Assembly (NCBI GenBank): GCA_002633025.1 | Contig: NMRB01000111.1 | Span: 150,205 to 214,204 of the forward strand | DNA length: 64,000 nucleotides | Direction of reading: 5' to 3' | Source of the DNA: Notospermus geniculatus | Taxonomy: Eukaryota; Nemertea; Pilidiophora; Heteronemertea; Lineidae | Notes under the pieces: model-generated | Database searches by the model: none | Told to the model about the DNA's origin: nothing | What the model saw: only the letters and a program-made list of their open reading frames with translations | In this document: in pieces, positions 1 through 12,200 of the stretch | How positions within the stretch are numbered: position 1 is the first letter of the stretch | Layout of the letters: the number at the start of each line of letters is the position of its first letter | Position numbers and translations under genes: made by a program

Positions 1-1884
1 GAGAGCATGCAAAAAAATCAGAAGAATATATCACCTTTACACAACGATGTGTATCACGATCTCCTCCCCTATTTATTTTGAACCGTATGTAATCCTTCAT
101 CACCGAGAAATAAGCAGAAAAGTCCAGAATTGCCCCATAGCAGACGAGTCAGGTCGCCATTTTGTTTGATCCACGCATAACCGACGTGTATGGAGATACG
201 ATGTGTGTACACACATATAGTGCACGAATGTTCAGGTAGCCTTCTTGGGACTAAAATAAAGGGATGCCTTATGGATGAGTTGATAATTGGGGTCAGTGTT
301 GATGGTGAATATAGGCCATGGCCGCATTTGGGTTATCAGTAGTGGGTTCAGTGATTACGGCTATGGTTGTCTATGACCATGGGTTCGAGCCCGGGTGGTG
401 GAAGAAATTTTTTTCTCCATTTCTTTTCTTTTATTCACAAAGATTTTCTCTGTTTGGATGTAAGGACTTGTCCTGCTATCGAGTTTCTTTCCGCTGCCCA
501 AACCAAACATCTATTCCCGGCCCAGCAACTAACTGCAGTCTCATGATCTCAACGTCACTTCGTGAACCCGGGCGCCACCAGGCTTGTCTGACTATAAAAC
601 CAGTGGATTGAGCCAACCCTGAGCCATTATGTCCCACAACAGCGATTGTAATGAAGATAATGGTGAAATTACCTCATCAGCAGCGCTCGATGCCATTATG
701 ATCGATCAACAGAGATCGTGGAAAGATCACGGGTATCATGATGTTTTCTGTCGAATAGTTTACTGATTGTATCTCAATAACATGCTTCTATCTACAGACA
801 CATCAAAAAGGTATACTCATGCGTGATGTTTTGTATCAGAAAGCAACTGGGATCTTTGCTTCCTTCTACCATTTCAACCAAGATTGAGCCTAATCTCAAC
901 CCTTCACATTCATAGTTGTGAGTGACATCATCCACTGCATGCCTTCTACAGTCAATATTCAGTGTGTATCGGGCATGAGCCAAATGTTTTCCCCTTGAAA
1001 GGGTAGCTGGAGGCCGCTGGTCCGAGCATGGCCTTCAATCTGCTCTATATACACCCATGAGGACATTCTCAATTTTTCAAGTTGGTATCAGTAAGTCACC
1101 CCGATATTCTTCAAAAACTTAACATATTCTGACGAAACCACATATCTTTTTCTATTTCCAACTGAATGACCAGCCACCAAAGCTTCCCATTGCGACCAAT
1201 GCCAGTCTACTCTGTTTTCTACAAATTGCCACTGAATTCATGTCTTCCAAACAAGTTGATTCGTTGAAAGTCATTCGTTCACTTACCCCGAACACGATAC
1301 ACTGAGACGTTGGGCGTTTCTTCTTCTGTGATCGCTCCTTCCTATCCATGCTCAAGACAGTCGTCTCAAGATCATGAGGCGGATCAAGTCGACCGCCGCG
1401 ATACATTGAGTTGAATGATTGTATCCACTATATCAGATAGAGATGATCATCCATGAAGTTGACGATCGACTTCCGACGTCAAGTTCGATCAAGAGTTATA
1501 GATTGTCTCCTTTTGCAGAAAATCAAGAACCTCCGCCGCTCACTTTACATAAACTTTCAAATGAACAGAATCCCTCACAAGAAACATTCAACTGAAGAGG
1601 AACAGGTAACAGTTCTAAAGGGCCTTGAGTGAAAAAACCGTCAAGTCAATCATTCTATAATCATCTTTCTAATGTCCAAAACTGGAGAACCCTAAAGCAT
1701 GCATGATGTCCAAGTGCTAACCACTCGATGCCCAAACAAAACACCCTGGCATGCCTGGATTTCATGCCAAACATTTCCTCACAACACAATGGTTCGACAG
1801 TTCAACTAATATGAAACATTAAAATTCGTGAAGGCCTGGATTGACAATAATGAAGGGTCAGAAAATAACAAGGCCTATCGTATA

Positions 1885-2057
1885 GGGGCTGTTCACTTAA
1901 GGGTCAATTTTACAAAATCCCTATTGGCCTGAGTAGACTCTCCAGTAGAGGCTTGTGCAGTCAGGCGTGAGGGGAGTATGACATAAGCAAGAAAGAGGCC
2001 AGGGCAATGTAATTCTTAGATTTATATTGTACAATTGAGCCTTAAGTGAACAGCCCC
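1885..2057. mobile_element. Foldback MITE (173 bp)
   Basis: Terminal inverted repeats GGGGCTGTTCACTTAAGG (1885-1902) and its exact complement (2040-2057), with weaker pairing extending inward. It is too short to code for a transposase. Confidence 0.7.
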
Positions 2058-3169
2058 TTTTCCCGGGTAGTCATGCATTGGCCTACAGTTTGAACCGAAG
2101 TTAAGAAATCAGACCACTTGAGCACTCTGCCGAACTCTTGAGTTCATGTCACTCAAGACTCAAGTGCAGACTCTCTGCACTCATATATTTGGGCAGCGTC
2201 CTAGGTGGAAGGAAACCAACAATCTGACAATGGTGAATTCCCCATTCAACAAAACTCTCAGGTGGAAGAGTGGCCCTAGATGCTCATGGTTGTCAGACAA
2301 CCCCTTCTTCTGAGGGGTGATGATGCAGCATCAGACTCCCTGATACATAGAGTTTCGACTGCATATCAAGGTCAATGACAAAACCTCCACATTGCCATGG
2401 TTATCATTGACTTCAGTCAAGAGCCTGGCTCATTGGAGGATACTTGACATGAATCTGATACAGTCTGCATCAAGAAGCCTTCACAATGAGCCAGGCAAAC
2501 TGTAGACAGCTGATGTCCCCACTGGTTGTGAAAGGACCTCAAGAGTACAGACACCTACTGTTGTCGATGGACAGGCAAAAGACATGAAAGATGGAACATA
2601 CAAAATGGTATGGAAGGAGAATGTTGGAAATCAGACAAGCTAACTCCAGAATTATATTCCAAAAGTGAATCGGGACGACCAGCCCCACTTCGATGTGTGT
2701 GGACGTCGGCCATCGTCGGTACACCGCATCAAAACCAAATCATCAGATATACATGTTTCTCACCACACAATGTCGAAGTAATTGGGCAATTGCCGTATGA
2801 AAAGCTTGCAAGACTGTGCTAATTACATATGTTTATACAGCTACCCTCTCATACCCAAGAACAATCACTTTATGCTTTCATTAAGAATGTCAAAGGCAAT
2901 GCAACAATGAGTATTTGAACAGGGATATTACGTTTAATTGCCTTTCCTGTATCTTAATCAAGGGCAGCTACAAAAGAAAGCACAGGTTTAATTGGCAAAT
3001 GGTTCGTGTCATGTCTTTCGCTGGTAATATGAGGCTAAAGGTTGCTGAGAATATGACTTGAGCAAAGTATTTGGAAAAAAGAAAAGTTTTTTTATGATAC
3101 CATAGGGCCCATGAACATTGCAGTCGCCAATGGTGATTAGAAAAGAAGTATTTGTTCATCTGTCCTCCT

Positions 3170-3294
3170 AGGCGCAGATCCAAGGGGGACACACCCAGCG
3201 CACGCCCCCCTGAAATTGGGAGCAAATCATTGAAACCAAATCAATGTTTAGCACAGTGCACCCTCTTTTCCAAAATTGTGGATCTGCCCCTGCC
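3170..3294. mobile_element. Small element with CAG...CTG-type ends (relative of 22190 and 44058)
   Basis: The left end contains GGCGCAGATCCAAGGGGG, and the right end GTGGATCTGCCCCTG is its approximate complement. The same end motif occurs at 22190-22363. The copy is degraded and I see no clear target duplication. Confidence 0.5.
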
Positions 3295-4296
3295 TGCCCT
3301 GGATTTGAATGCAAAAATGTAGTGTTTTCCCACTCCCATGCACGCTTGTAAGTTTAATCATTGGATCTTAAATCCGACTCAAGACAAAGCCAATTAAAAC
3401 TTGTACCTCCCAGCATCTCCCTGCATCCCAATGATTAATGAACGTGGACTGGCAATCATGGCTACAACCCAATAAAATCTCCAACCAAGACACTTGTCTT
3501 TGTCACCAAGCCTGCATTCATCGTGAGTTCCCATCAATGCTACACTGCTAGCATGAGTCATCAGCAACCATTCAAGGACATTACAGGCTAGCTATATAAA
3601 GAGTGCTATACGCTGAGGCGGCACTGTCTCTCTGCCGCTATAGTAACATGCTATGGAAAGAGGAGGCAAATCACTATGGCCGAACACATAACATAATTTA
3701 GATATGCATGATCATTGTGTTCCCAATAGAACAAAACTGTAGACTTCGGGTGTCAGTGGATATGCTGCTGTCTTCTCATTCTGACTGAAGAAGAACTTTC
3801 CCCTTCATCCAATTTTCCCAATAAAACAGGGTGTAAGCCTGTGGTGAATCCATAGTTATGTACCGGTACCGGAATCCAAAAGTTCAATCATATGAGAACA
3901 GGGCCATTAGCTGGCATAAGAACTGCCACCAGACGTCACCAAAAATGTGTTTTTCATGCAAATTCTGGCCAAAAAGACGTCTTACCAGTGATTGGGAGAA
4001 GTCCCTGACTCCTTTCCACTGCCGTGAAGGAGGTGGAGATAGACTAAGTCCCCTTGTCATACTTGAGGCCATGATCCGAAACAACTAGGCTACTCCAGTC
4101 ACCTCCTGTTTACCCTGGCGTGCAATTCTATATCTGATGGCAGTGGACAATGTTACAGACTATCAAATTATCATTGATTTCAGATAAATACCAGGACAGT
4201 ATTGATATTTCCTGATTGATGATAGAGGATCAACATCATTTAATGCGAGCTGCAACACCATGCAGATGCCAAAATGGTTCATTTTCCAAGTGTCCC

Positions 4297-4440
4297 CATC
4301 CTGAGAACATCAGGTATGTCAGGGGTTCTTAGCGCTGGTTCCCTTCGTCACCACACACAAGATGCTCTCGTTAAGGCCAGAGAACTATGCGGTGATGAAG
4401 GGAGCCAGCGCTGTTAGATACCCCTGATGTTCTCAGGATG
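4297..4440. mobile_element. Foldback MITE (144 bp)
   Basis: Arms of roughly 55 bp beginning CATCCTGAGAACATCAG and ending with the complement CTGATGTTCTCAGGATG. Internal parts of the arms (cgctggttcccttcgtcacc against ggtgatgaagggagccagcg) also pair. Confidence 0.7.
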
Positions 4441-5556
4441 AGTGTCCCTGTTCCCAACTTATAAATGGGTCACCACAAATTCCTGTGGTTAGGGTTCGTT
4501 AGCAATCTTGATGGTTCATTACAGGAGGCCTGTCAATCATGGTGACAGACAAGTGTCAGAAATATTACAAATTCTTCCTTCACTTGACTTCCTGAATAGC
4601 ATGTGCAGCACTTGCCTCAAACAGACATCTAACTGTAAACTCAATGTAAATCATTTCAAGTGGCGGGAAGTTGTACCTATTACAGCTTGCACTGTGTGGA
4701 TAGCTAGGACCTACTTCATCGTTATGAAAAACTGAGAAATATTATTTTAACCTGAGGCAAATACTATGGTGCAGTATTCAATGCAGAATCAAAAGTGTAC
4801 CATAGGCCTACTGAGATGCCAAGGCAAACTGAGAGAGCACACCTGGAATCATGCAAAAATTCCGAAACATTCTCTGAACCTGAGTTTGTGTCGATAAAAG
4901 ATCCTTCAAAGTGATCAGACACATTCCCTAAATTTTCGCTTCAAACTTGTCAAAATCGATAGGAAAAGATTGCATTTTGAATGGAACATAGAACCCCAGG
5001 CGAGAGGGTACAAAGAGCGACCAAAAGAAAGAGTTTTAAAATGAACCCGATTACATCAAAGAGTCACTTCAGCTCAATAGATCACGGCATGCAGCAGGTT
5101 AAAAATATCATTGAGAAGTGGGAGTTCGCTTCGACAGACCTAGAGGCATGATTTCACAACAATAACATGACAACAATAACAAAGTGTTCACAGAATTGAT
5201 CTCAGCTGATGAAGGCAAGGACGAAGCATGAACGAGAGTGGAAGCAACTTTGATATTCACAGCAGATAAATGATACATATGGTAATGATAGAATGGAACC
5301 AGTGACAGATATTCAAGGTGATGACACTCCTGACCCATTTCATGCAATAATAAATGAGGCAATTAATTAGCTGTACTGGTTCGCTATCTGTCTGGCAAGG
5401 CTGGCTGAGGTCAAGAAGATCCATGTGAGTTCTGCTCTGGCACAAACTCACACAACTGGAAAAGACATTTTTTTAAAACAAAGACATGCAAGAGTTCTTC
5501 GGTGTTGTCCTCCCAGAAATACAGTCACATGTATGGGTTCAAAATGACAGAACCGT

Positions 5557-5815
5557 AGGTTCCAACTATAGACATGTACGGTTAAAAGTGTACCTATGTT
5601 TACCGGGATGTTTACAGAGTTTTTCCAGGTTAGTTTTTACTCGAAAGAAAGATATATCGATAGATAACATGTTTTATCTAAATATGATAGAGTTATCTCG
5701 TTATATATATAGGCCTAGGCCTAATGACGCGCACAAACTTTTTCTGGGGGACAGTCGAAAATCTGCCGAGTGGTACACTATTTATCCATTACCGGTACAT
5801 CTATAGTTGGAACCT
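5557..5815. mobile_element. Foldback element (259 bp)
   Basis: AGGTTCCAACTATAGA at 5557-5572 is mirrored by TCTATAGTTGGAACCT at 5800-5815. The interior has no coding signal. Confidence 0.5.
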
Positions 5816-6569
5816 CTAGGTTTTTTCCAACTACATGTACAACCACCTGTAAGATTGGCTACGAAATCAAAGAGTTCATTGCAGAACAACAGAAGGATAT
5901 ATTGTAAATGTATCCTTCAAGATACATTGTAAATATATCTTGAAGGTTGTAAATGGAAGCTTTCAAAAGGGACAATAGTGTAGCAGGAGGTCCATATGAT
6001 TCAAACAGAACCTATACAGAACCTTTCTATGGGTTCTTCTGGTGAGACACAAAAGGACTAAAAGGGTTCTTCTGGCAATGTGAGACGAACGAGCTCCTAA
6101 AGGGGTTGTTCGTTTTGACAATTGAGGAATCTGATTTGTGATCCTTGAGAAAACAGAGAAAGCTATGAAGCTGCAATTGCAGCGATTATTCTGTACAGCA
6201 CANTCTTCACTAATGTTTTAATACACTACAATTACATGCATCCACTTTCATGGTTTTGATCGCATAAAATATTCCATAGTTATTAGTCCCAAAACAAGCA
6301 CTTATTGCACAATTACAATGGAATACAACATCAGAATTCAAATTTCTATCTAACACGCAAAGCAATCTCTTTAATGCAGTTGATTGATGAACAACTTTTC
6401 TTATTAACTCAAGTGCTCTTAAGGTGAAAGCCACTTGGGGGGTATTATCGAAGAAAAACAAACAGTGTTCTATCAAAATATGAATAAACTGGTAGCTCAA
6501 TATCCTAAGCAATTAGGTGAATAACTTTGTTTCTACTTCACCAGACCGGAGCCTGTGACCTACAAGTGA

Positions 6570-6882
6570 AGGTTACAGTGACCTCCAATTCAAGGTCACA
6601 GCGACCACCAAATCTAGGCCAGACTAACCTCAATATCAAGGTCACAGCAACCTGCAAGCCAAGGTCAAACTAACCACCAAGTCAAGGTCACAGTGACCAC
6701 CAAAGCTAGGTCGACTGACCTCCAAGTCAAGGCCACAGTGACCTCCAAGTCAAGGTCACAGTGACGTCCAAGTCAAGGTCAAACTGACCTCCAAGTCAAG
6801 GTCACAATGACTATCAAATATAGGTCAGACTGACATCAATGTCAAGGTCACAGTTTCTGCCTAGTCAAGGTCACAGTGACCT
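6570..6882. repeat. Minisatellite of AGGTCA/TGACC units
   Basis: About eleven degenerate units of roughly 23-32 bp built on the phrase CAAGGTCACAGTGACCTCCAA. Several units contain an inverted repeat of the nuclear-receptor half-site with a 3-bp spacer. AGGTCACAGTGACCT at 6868-6882 is a perfect palindromic site. Sites at 6570, 6685, 6730 and 6753 each differ from it by one base. Confidence 0.85.
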
Positions 6883-8571
6883 ACATCTAGTTCTCCCATT
6901 GACCCCAAATCAGGTGCCTTGCATCTAGATCTGTCTGTCTTCACATCAAGTTTTATTTAACTGGGACTAAATTGCCATGAACAGAGTGTCAAAGAACCAC
7001 CACCGATGTATGTATCATCAATATAACGATTAATGTCGGTGGGGCAATGTGTAACAAAGAAAGAAATGCAAGTATGAAGTAAATCAAGAAGTCCTCAGTT
7101 TGCTCTTTGACTAGAGGATTAGACTGAATAAGGCTACTGACAGGAGAACTGGTGAGTTATGAGCTTCTTTGAATGTACAATAGGATCTCCCAATATGAAC
7201 CATGTGGAGAATAGGCCAGGGATTTGAGACAAAACTGACAGATTCTGCTTTTAGAATTAGCCATTATGTTCAACTAGGGATGGCGAGATCCAGAGATGAA
7301 GATCCCTTGGCAAATCCCGTGGACCACACTCACGTTGACGACAGCATGACGAAGGATTGCAGCCACAGAAAGAAATGGTTCAGAAATAGAATGCACTGTG
7401 TGGTAACTGAGATAAAGCAAGGCTCGCAAAGGTTAACAAGCTGATTGAAAGTTGGAAAGAAGTTCCCTGTCAACGTTTACACAGTTGAGAGAAACTTGCT
7501 TGCTCAGCGACGATAGGATTAGTATAGTTACTGAACTACCAAGACAGCTGATATCATACACAGTGTAATTGAAGACAATTTACCATACAATTACAATGAA
7601 TCAGGGAATATAAAATGACTGTACCCTACCATTTCAAATATTGCGCTTTTCGATAGCGTTTAAAGATACATGAATAACAATATATTACTGATATAAGTAC
7701 ATATATGTCTCATAAGAAAAGAAGAAGTAGAATTCATGTCATGTTTTCAGAATTTGAATCTCTTTTTATCATAAGGAAACCTCAATATCCTTTATTTTAG
7801 AACACATAATACTCATCAGATCAGAGAAAATATTGTACGGCGACACTATTTTTGTCTCCTACGGTGTTTCAAAGGACGCATCCTCGACACCAATGTACAC
7901 TAGCTACGAATAAACTGTACCGATAAATAAGGAAATATGATAAAGTTGAATAAAATACGAATGATCGTTTTTCTTGGGCAATGCAGAATTCGTTTGCTCG
8001 AGAACCGCAGAATCATGTCGTATTACTCCTCAACGTTCCTACAGTGGTTTGTCAGATGGGCCACATAGACAAGGACATTGCCTCCTGTATTCCAACAAGC
8101 AATGCACCACCCTGGCCAGCTACTGAGTTCTCGTTCAGATGTCTGCAGGTTTCATACCCCATCCCAAGCAAAAAATACTTCACGGAAGAATAGTTCAAGA
8201 ACACAAATTAAGAGCACATAAGAAGAGTGTCTGTCCACTCTTATGATTGGTCAAAATGCATCTCTGCCCAAGAAAAAGAATCATGATATGTTTATAGTTC
8301 TACACAGACACATGCAGCCATAAACTAAGAAAGTGTGATGAATCATGTGTGAACACTGAGCACCGAGAGAGATTTCTGCAGTGAGAAAAACCAAGGTCGC
8401 CAACTCGGTCTTCTGTGAGAAATGATCTTAAACAAACCGACTGCATGCAAAGCTTTAATATCGACACAAAATGATGTACCAAGCATGAAACACAATACCT
8501 AATGGTTCCAATGCAAGTCACGTGAACTGAAGCAAACGCACCAAACATGTGGATGACCAAAAGACGACAAT

Positions 8572-8577
8572 TTTATT
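8572..8577 (-). terminator. Candidate poly(A) signal for the septin gene
   Basis: AATAAA on the minus strand, about 690 nt past the septin stop codon, followed on that strand by a G/T-rich stretch (about 8570-8535). Other AATAAA copies lie farther downstream (for example near 7790), so the true cleavage site is open. Confidence 0.35.
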
Positions 8578-9264
8578 CTGAGAGAAATGTAAACTTGAAA
8601 TATGGTGCAATCTCATAGAAACCCTCAGATGGATGGGAACTGTGAGTGTGATGATGATCATGTCGATTTCATGTTTAGATGGCAAAATCAGCTCTTTATG
8701 GCATAAAAGCGAATCACTCAGCATTCGGAGTGGTCCGTAGGTGTAGAAACTTCTTCATGGGTACAGTTCAACTCTTCAATCTTTTCCCAGCTCGTCTCTT
8801 CCATATTGCTCAAGCTACAAACTAGGTGGCGCTAGCTCTATTTACAGCATTCTCATCTAAGCGAACAAGAACACAAATGCACCATCTGGAGAAATTTGAT
8901 CCCTCATCGAATGAAGTTACGACTGGCTGCTGTCCTAAGTAATAGCTGACTGATTATCAAATGCCTGAAAAAAAGACCATGGACTTTGGTAACGCAGGAC
9001 AGACAAGAGGACCGGTAACGGATGACAGACAAACGGGCGTAAGAAAGAACGTGGAGTTTCTCATGGAATTACTCCCCAACTGGTCATGTCTGTTCATTTG
9101 CACTCTGTATTGAGGACACCTCTCAATTAAGTACAGCACTGGGCAGGCCCAAAGGTATCCTCAATAGAGGGTTCCATTGTATTACACACAGAGCCAAAGG
9201 AGACTGTTTCTTGTTAGCATTTCTCACATTTGATAACCAATCTACAGCTTACACTGAGTGAGAC

Positions 9265-12200
9265 TTAGCGAGCAGGTCCACCGTTTGGTACTGGGTTCTT
9301 CTTCATCTCTGCCTGCATCTTGGCAAGCATTTCACGCATTTGTCGGAGCTAGAAGAGAGATTATAACATACTCATTAGTGGAGTAGAAGCTGGATTTTAC
9401 TGATGATGCTGTTGGTGGCTGTCAGTTGACGGAGCCAAAATTGCAAGATGGAAACCTGAAGCTCTGTAACTTGTGATTAACCAGAGGACAGACTTCAGTT
9501 GCTACTCCATTAAGTTGACAGGAATTTCGTGGAGAAAATCAGCCTGTTGTTCTAATTCTGCAGCAACCATGACATCAAACTCACCTCTTCATCCTTGGCA
9601 GCTAATTCTTTTTCCTTTTCAGTTGTTTCAACGTCAGATTTACGTGTGGGCCTGAAAATAAAACGAATATCAACAAACTGAAATACAAGAAGTTGCTTCC
9701 TCCAAATGATGCTAAGTCACAGTCTTAAGACTGACTCGTGGTTGATTATGCAGGTATATTTGACAGTCTTAAGACTTGACTCGTGGTTGATTATGCAGGT
9801 ATATTGACAATCTGGGCAGTCTTTTTCCAACAATTCCTGCCCAGGCTGATGTGTAAAGAAGTGACGTAACTTGAAAATCAAATCTTACGCAGAAATATTT
9901 CATCATTATTCTCAGCCACTAGTGCTACATAGACAAACCCTAGTATCGAAGCTCACCCAGTACTGACACAGTGAAAGTTGTATACATATTGGCCCGTATT
10001 CTAGAACGTTCCTTAACGTTAAGGTCGACCTTAAGTCTATTGTAAAACCATCGAGAACAATAGATTTAAGGTGGACCTTAATGTTAAGGAACGTTCTAGA
10101 ATACGGCCCATAGTCCAAGTCAACCTAACTTCAACATGGCAAAATGCCAGGCCTGTGCAACAGACACCATAAAGTGAACACAATGATTAAACCACAAACC
10201 ACAGAATTTACCAGTTGACTGAGCACAACCTTGGATTTGCTACAGGCTGATGGAAAGTGAACCGAGTTCCCCTAATATCATTAGGTAACTGCGACATGGA
10301 TTATTTACCACTGACTTGTGTAGGTTTTCAAGCTTGTTATTTTGCCCCTGTTGAAGTAAGGTGGACTTCGACTATAAAAGATCAGTTTCTCCTATTCATA
10401 CAATGAAGAAAGGGGCTGGAAACATATGGAAAAACCAGCATACAGTGATCCCACAATAAACAGAAAGGGCTAGTTGCTCTGTTGTTATCATCCACTGACT
10501 TACAATAGGGCTTTCACAGTCAGTCACTCTCAGGCCCATTTTCCCCACACAGTACAGGGAGGTGACAAAAGACAGACCTATTCTGTGTGGATTTGTCCGT
10601 GACGTTTCCAGACCCTTTGGGAGAGAATATGAGCACACGAAAGAAAGCAGAGAAGACAACTTTGGATAACAGTACACAACAGAACTGACAACAGACCAAG
10701 GACATGAAGGATGTATGACAACATGCACAAGTGATAAGCCCCCTAAGATGATGACAAAATGACTGGAATTGTTTGTTGTATAGTTTCCACACACATCCTC
10801 AATTTTTCTGTACAATTTAGTTTAGTCAGCATTCCAGAAGTACGGTACACAACTGTACACTGTGAGTCTGTGAGTATCCACACACAAAAATTTTTGTTTT
10901 CAATGTCATTTTTAGAGGACGTTTATGATGCATGCATGTTGTCTGGATCTTTGATGAGATGAAACCAACATGCAACCCCGGGATGACTCTAGCCAAGGAC
11001 AAAATTCAATATTTTATTGTTGGGATTTCTTACAAATGGTGAGAGTGAGAGGCAATCAAAACAAGAATAAGAAGTTGCTTACCCACTGTGTGATTATATA
11101 AAGTGGAGATAACATAGGTTGGGAGTGGAGAGAGTATGGCAAATTAGGGGAGAAAAAAGAGAAAAAAATATCTGTGAATTGGTTTGTCGGTGCTGAAACT
11201 TGAAGTCAGTACTGATGAGAAGAACCTAGTGGTGCTGCAATTAGGCTGTGTCTAGTCAAAAGGGACTATGAAAGCAAAACAATAAAGGTTGGTTTAGCCT
11301 ATACACTGAGTGACCACGGATGTACCAAAGACTTTTCCTTTTCCTTGTCATGCTGCTTTTGTATGAACAAAGCTTTTTCTATGTTTGTGGTCGCAGTGTA
11401 TAAACAGGCCTTTAGTGCTGTATGTTGTTTGTCACTTTGATGGTTGACAACAGAGGTGCTGCCCTCCGTTCTTGTGTAGGATGGTCAGCTCGTTGTTCAC
11501 AAGGTACTGTCTTCCTTTGCGCAATGGTGTCCCAATGGTAACATAGCCAAGACCGCTGACATCAAGCCCAACCGTGAAGTTACTTGCCACTACCACAAAG
11601 CACCAAGGTTTTCGGTCATTTGCCTTCTGACTACTCAGAGACTGAAGGCGTAGTGATCTTAACCCTTAGTGGGTCAAGATGCAAGGGTCAGGGAAGGACT
11701 TGCTTTGATTCAGATAAACAGAAGGATGATGATGATGTAACAGTGACTAACTACGCCGTGCATACAGCAGGAAGAAGTAGACAGTTCATTACAAAGCTAA
11801 GGAGAGTCTACAGTAAAAATGAACAGCCAGGTACATGTAGGTTTTGGATAGACTATTCACAATCACTTCAGGATTCTATTCACAGAGAGTAAAACTACAG
11901 CAATTCTACAAAGATCTTCACTGCTAGACATCTAATGAATCGCTAATGTACAGGGTTCAGTATCTGAACGTTCTCTGAGGGCAGCGGGTCAAAGTAATGA
12001 TAGAGAAATCTACAGAAAACACTAATTTCGTCCAAGCAATGAGCACAAACCAAGAGTAGAGAACAGAAAGACATACTTGGGTCTCCTCGTCGCAGGCTCT
12101 GCCCCATTCTTCAGGTTTTCTAACCGGTAGTTCTCATAATGTATGTCCTGGGTGACTTCTTGTAGATCATTCATGTGGGTACTGGATGAAAGAGTGAATG

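Larger units (their letters stand above)
1..9264. other. Gene-poor stretch downstream of the septin gene
   Basis: I see no recognisable coding exon on either strand. The longest open frames (about 60-105 codons) show no family resemblance or splice context. The end next to 9264 should include the septin 3' UTR. The foldback elements and the minisatellite that I can support are listed separately. A possible tRNA-like B box (GGGTTCGAGCCC, about 382-393) may mark an old SINE. Confidence 0.5.

Noticed and set aside
6570-6882. CRISPR-like array
   Set aside because: Units are degenerate and contiguous, with no unique spacers of fixed length, and the DNA is animal.
10396-10815. 139-codon minus-strand open frame
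   Set aside because: It lies inside a septin intron, overlaps another open frame and resembles no family.
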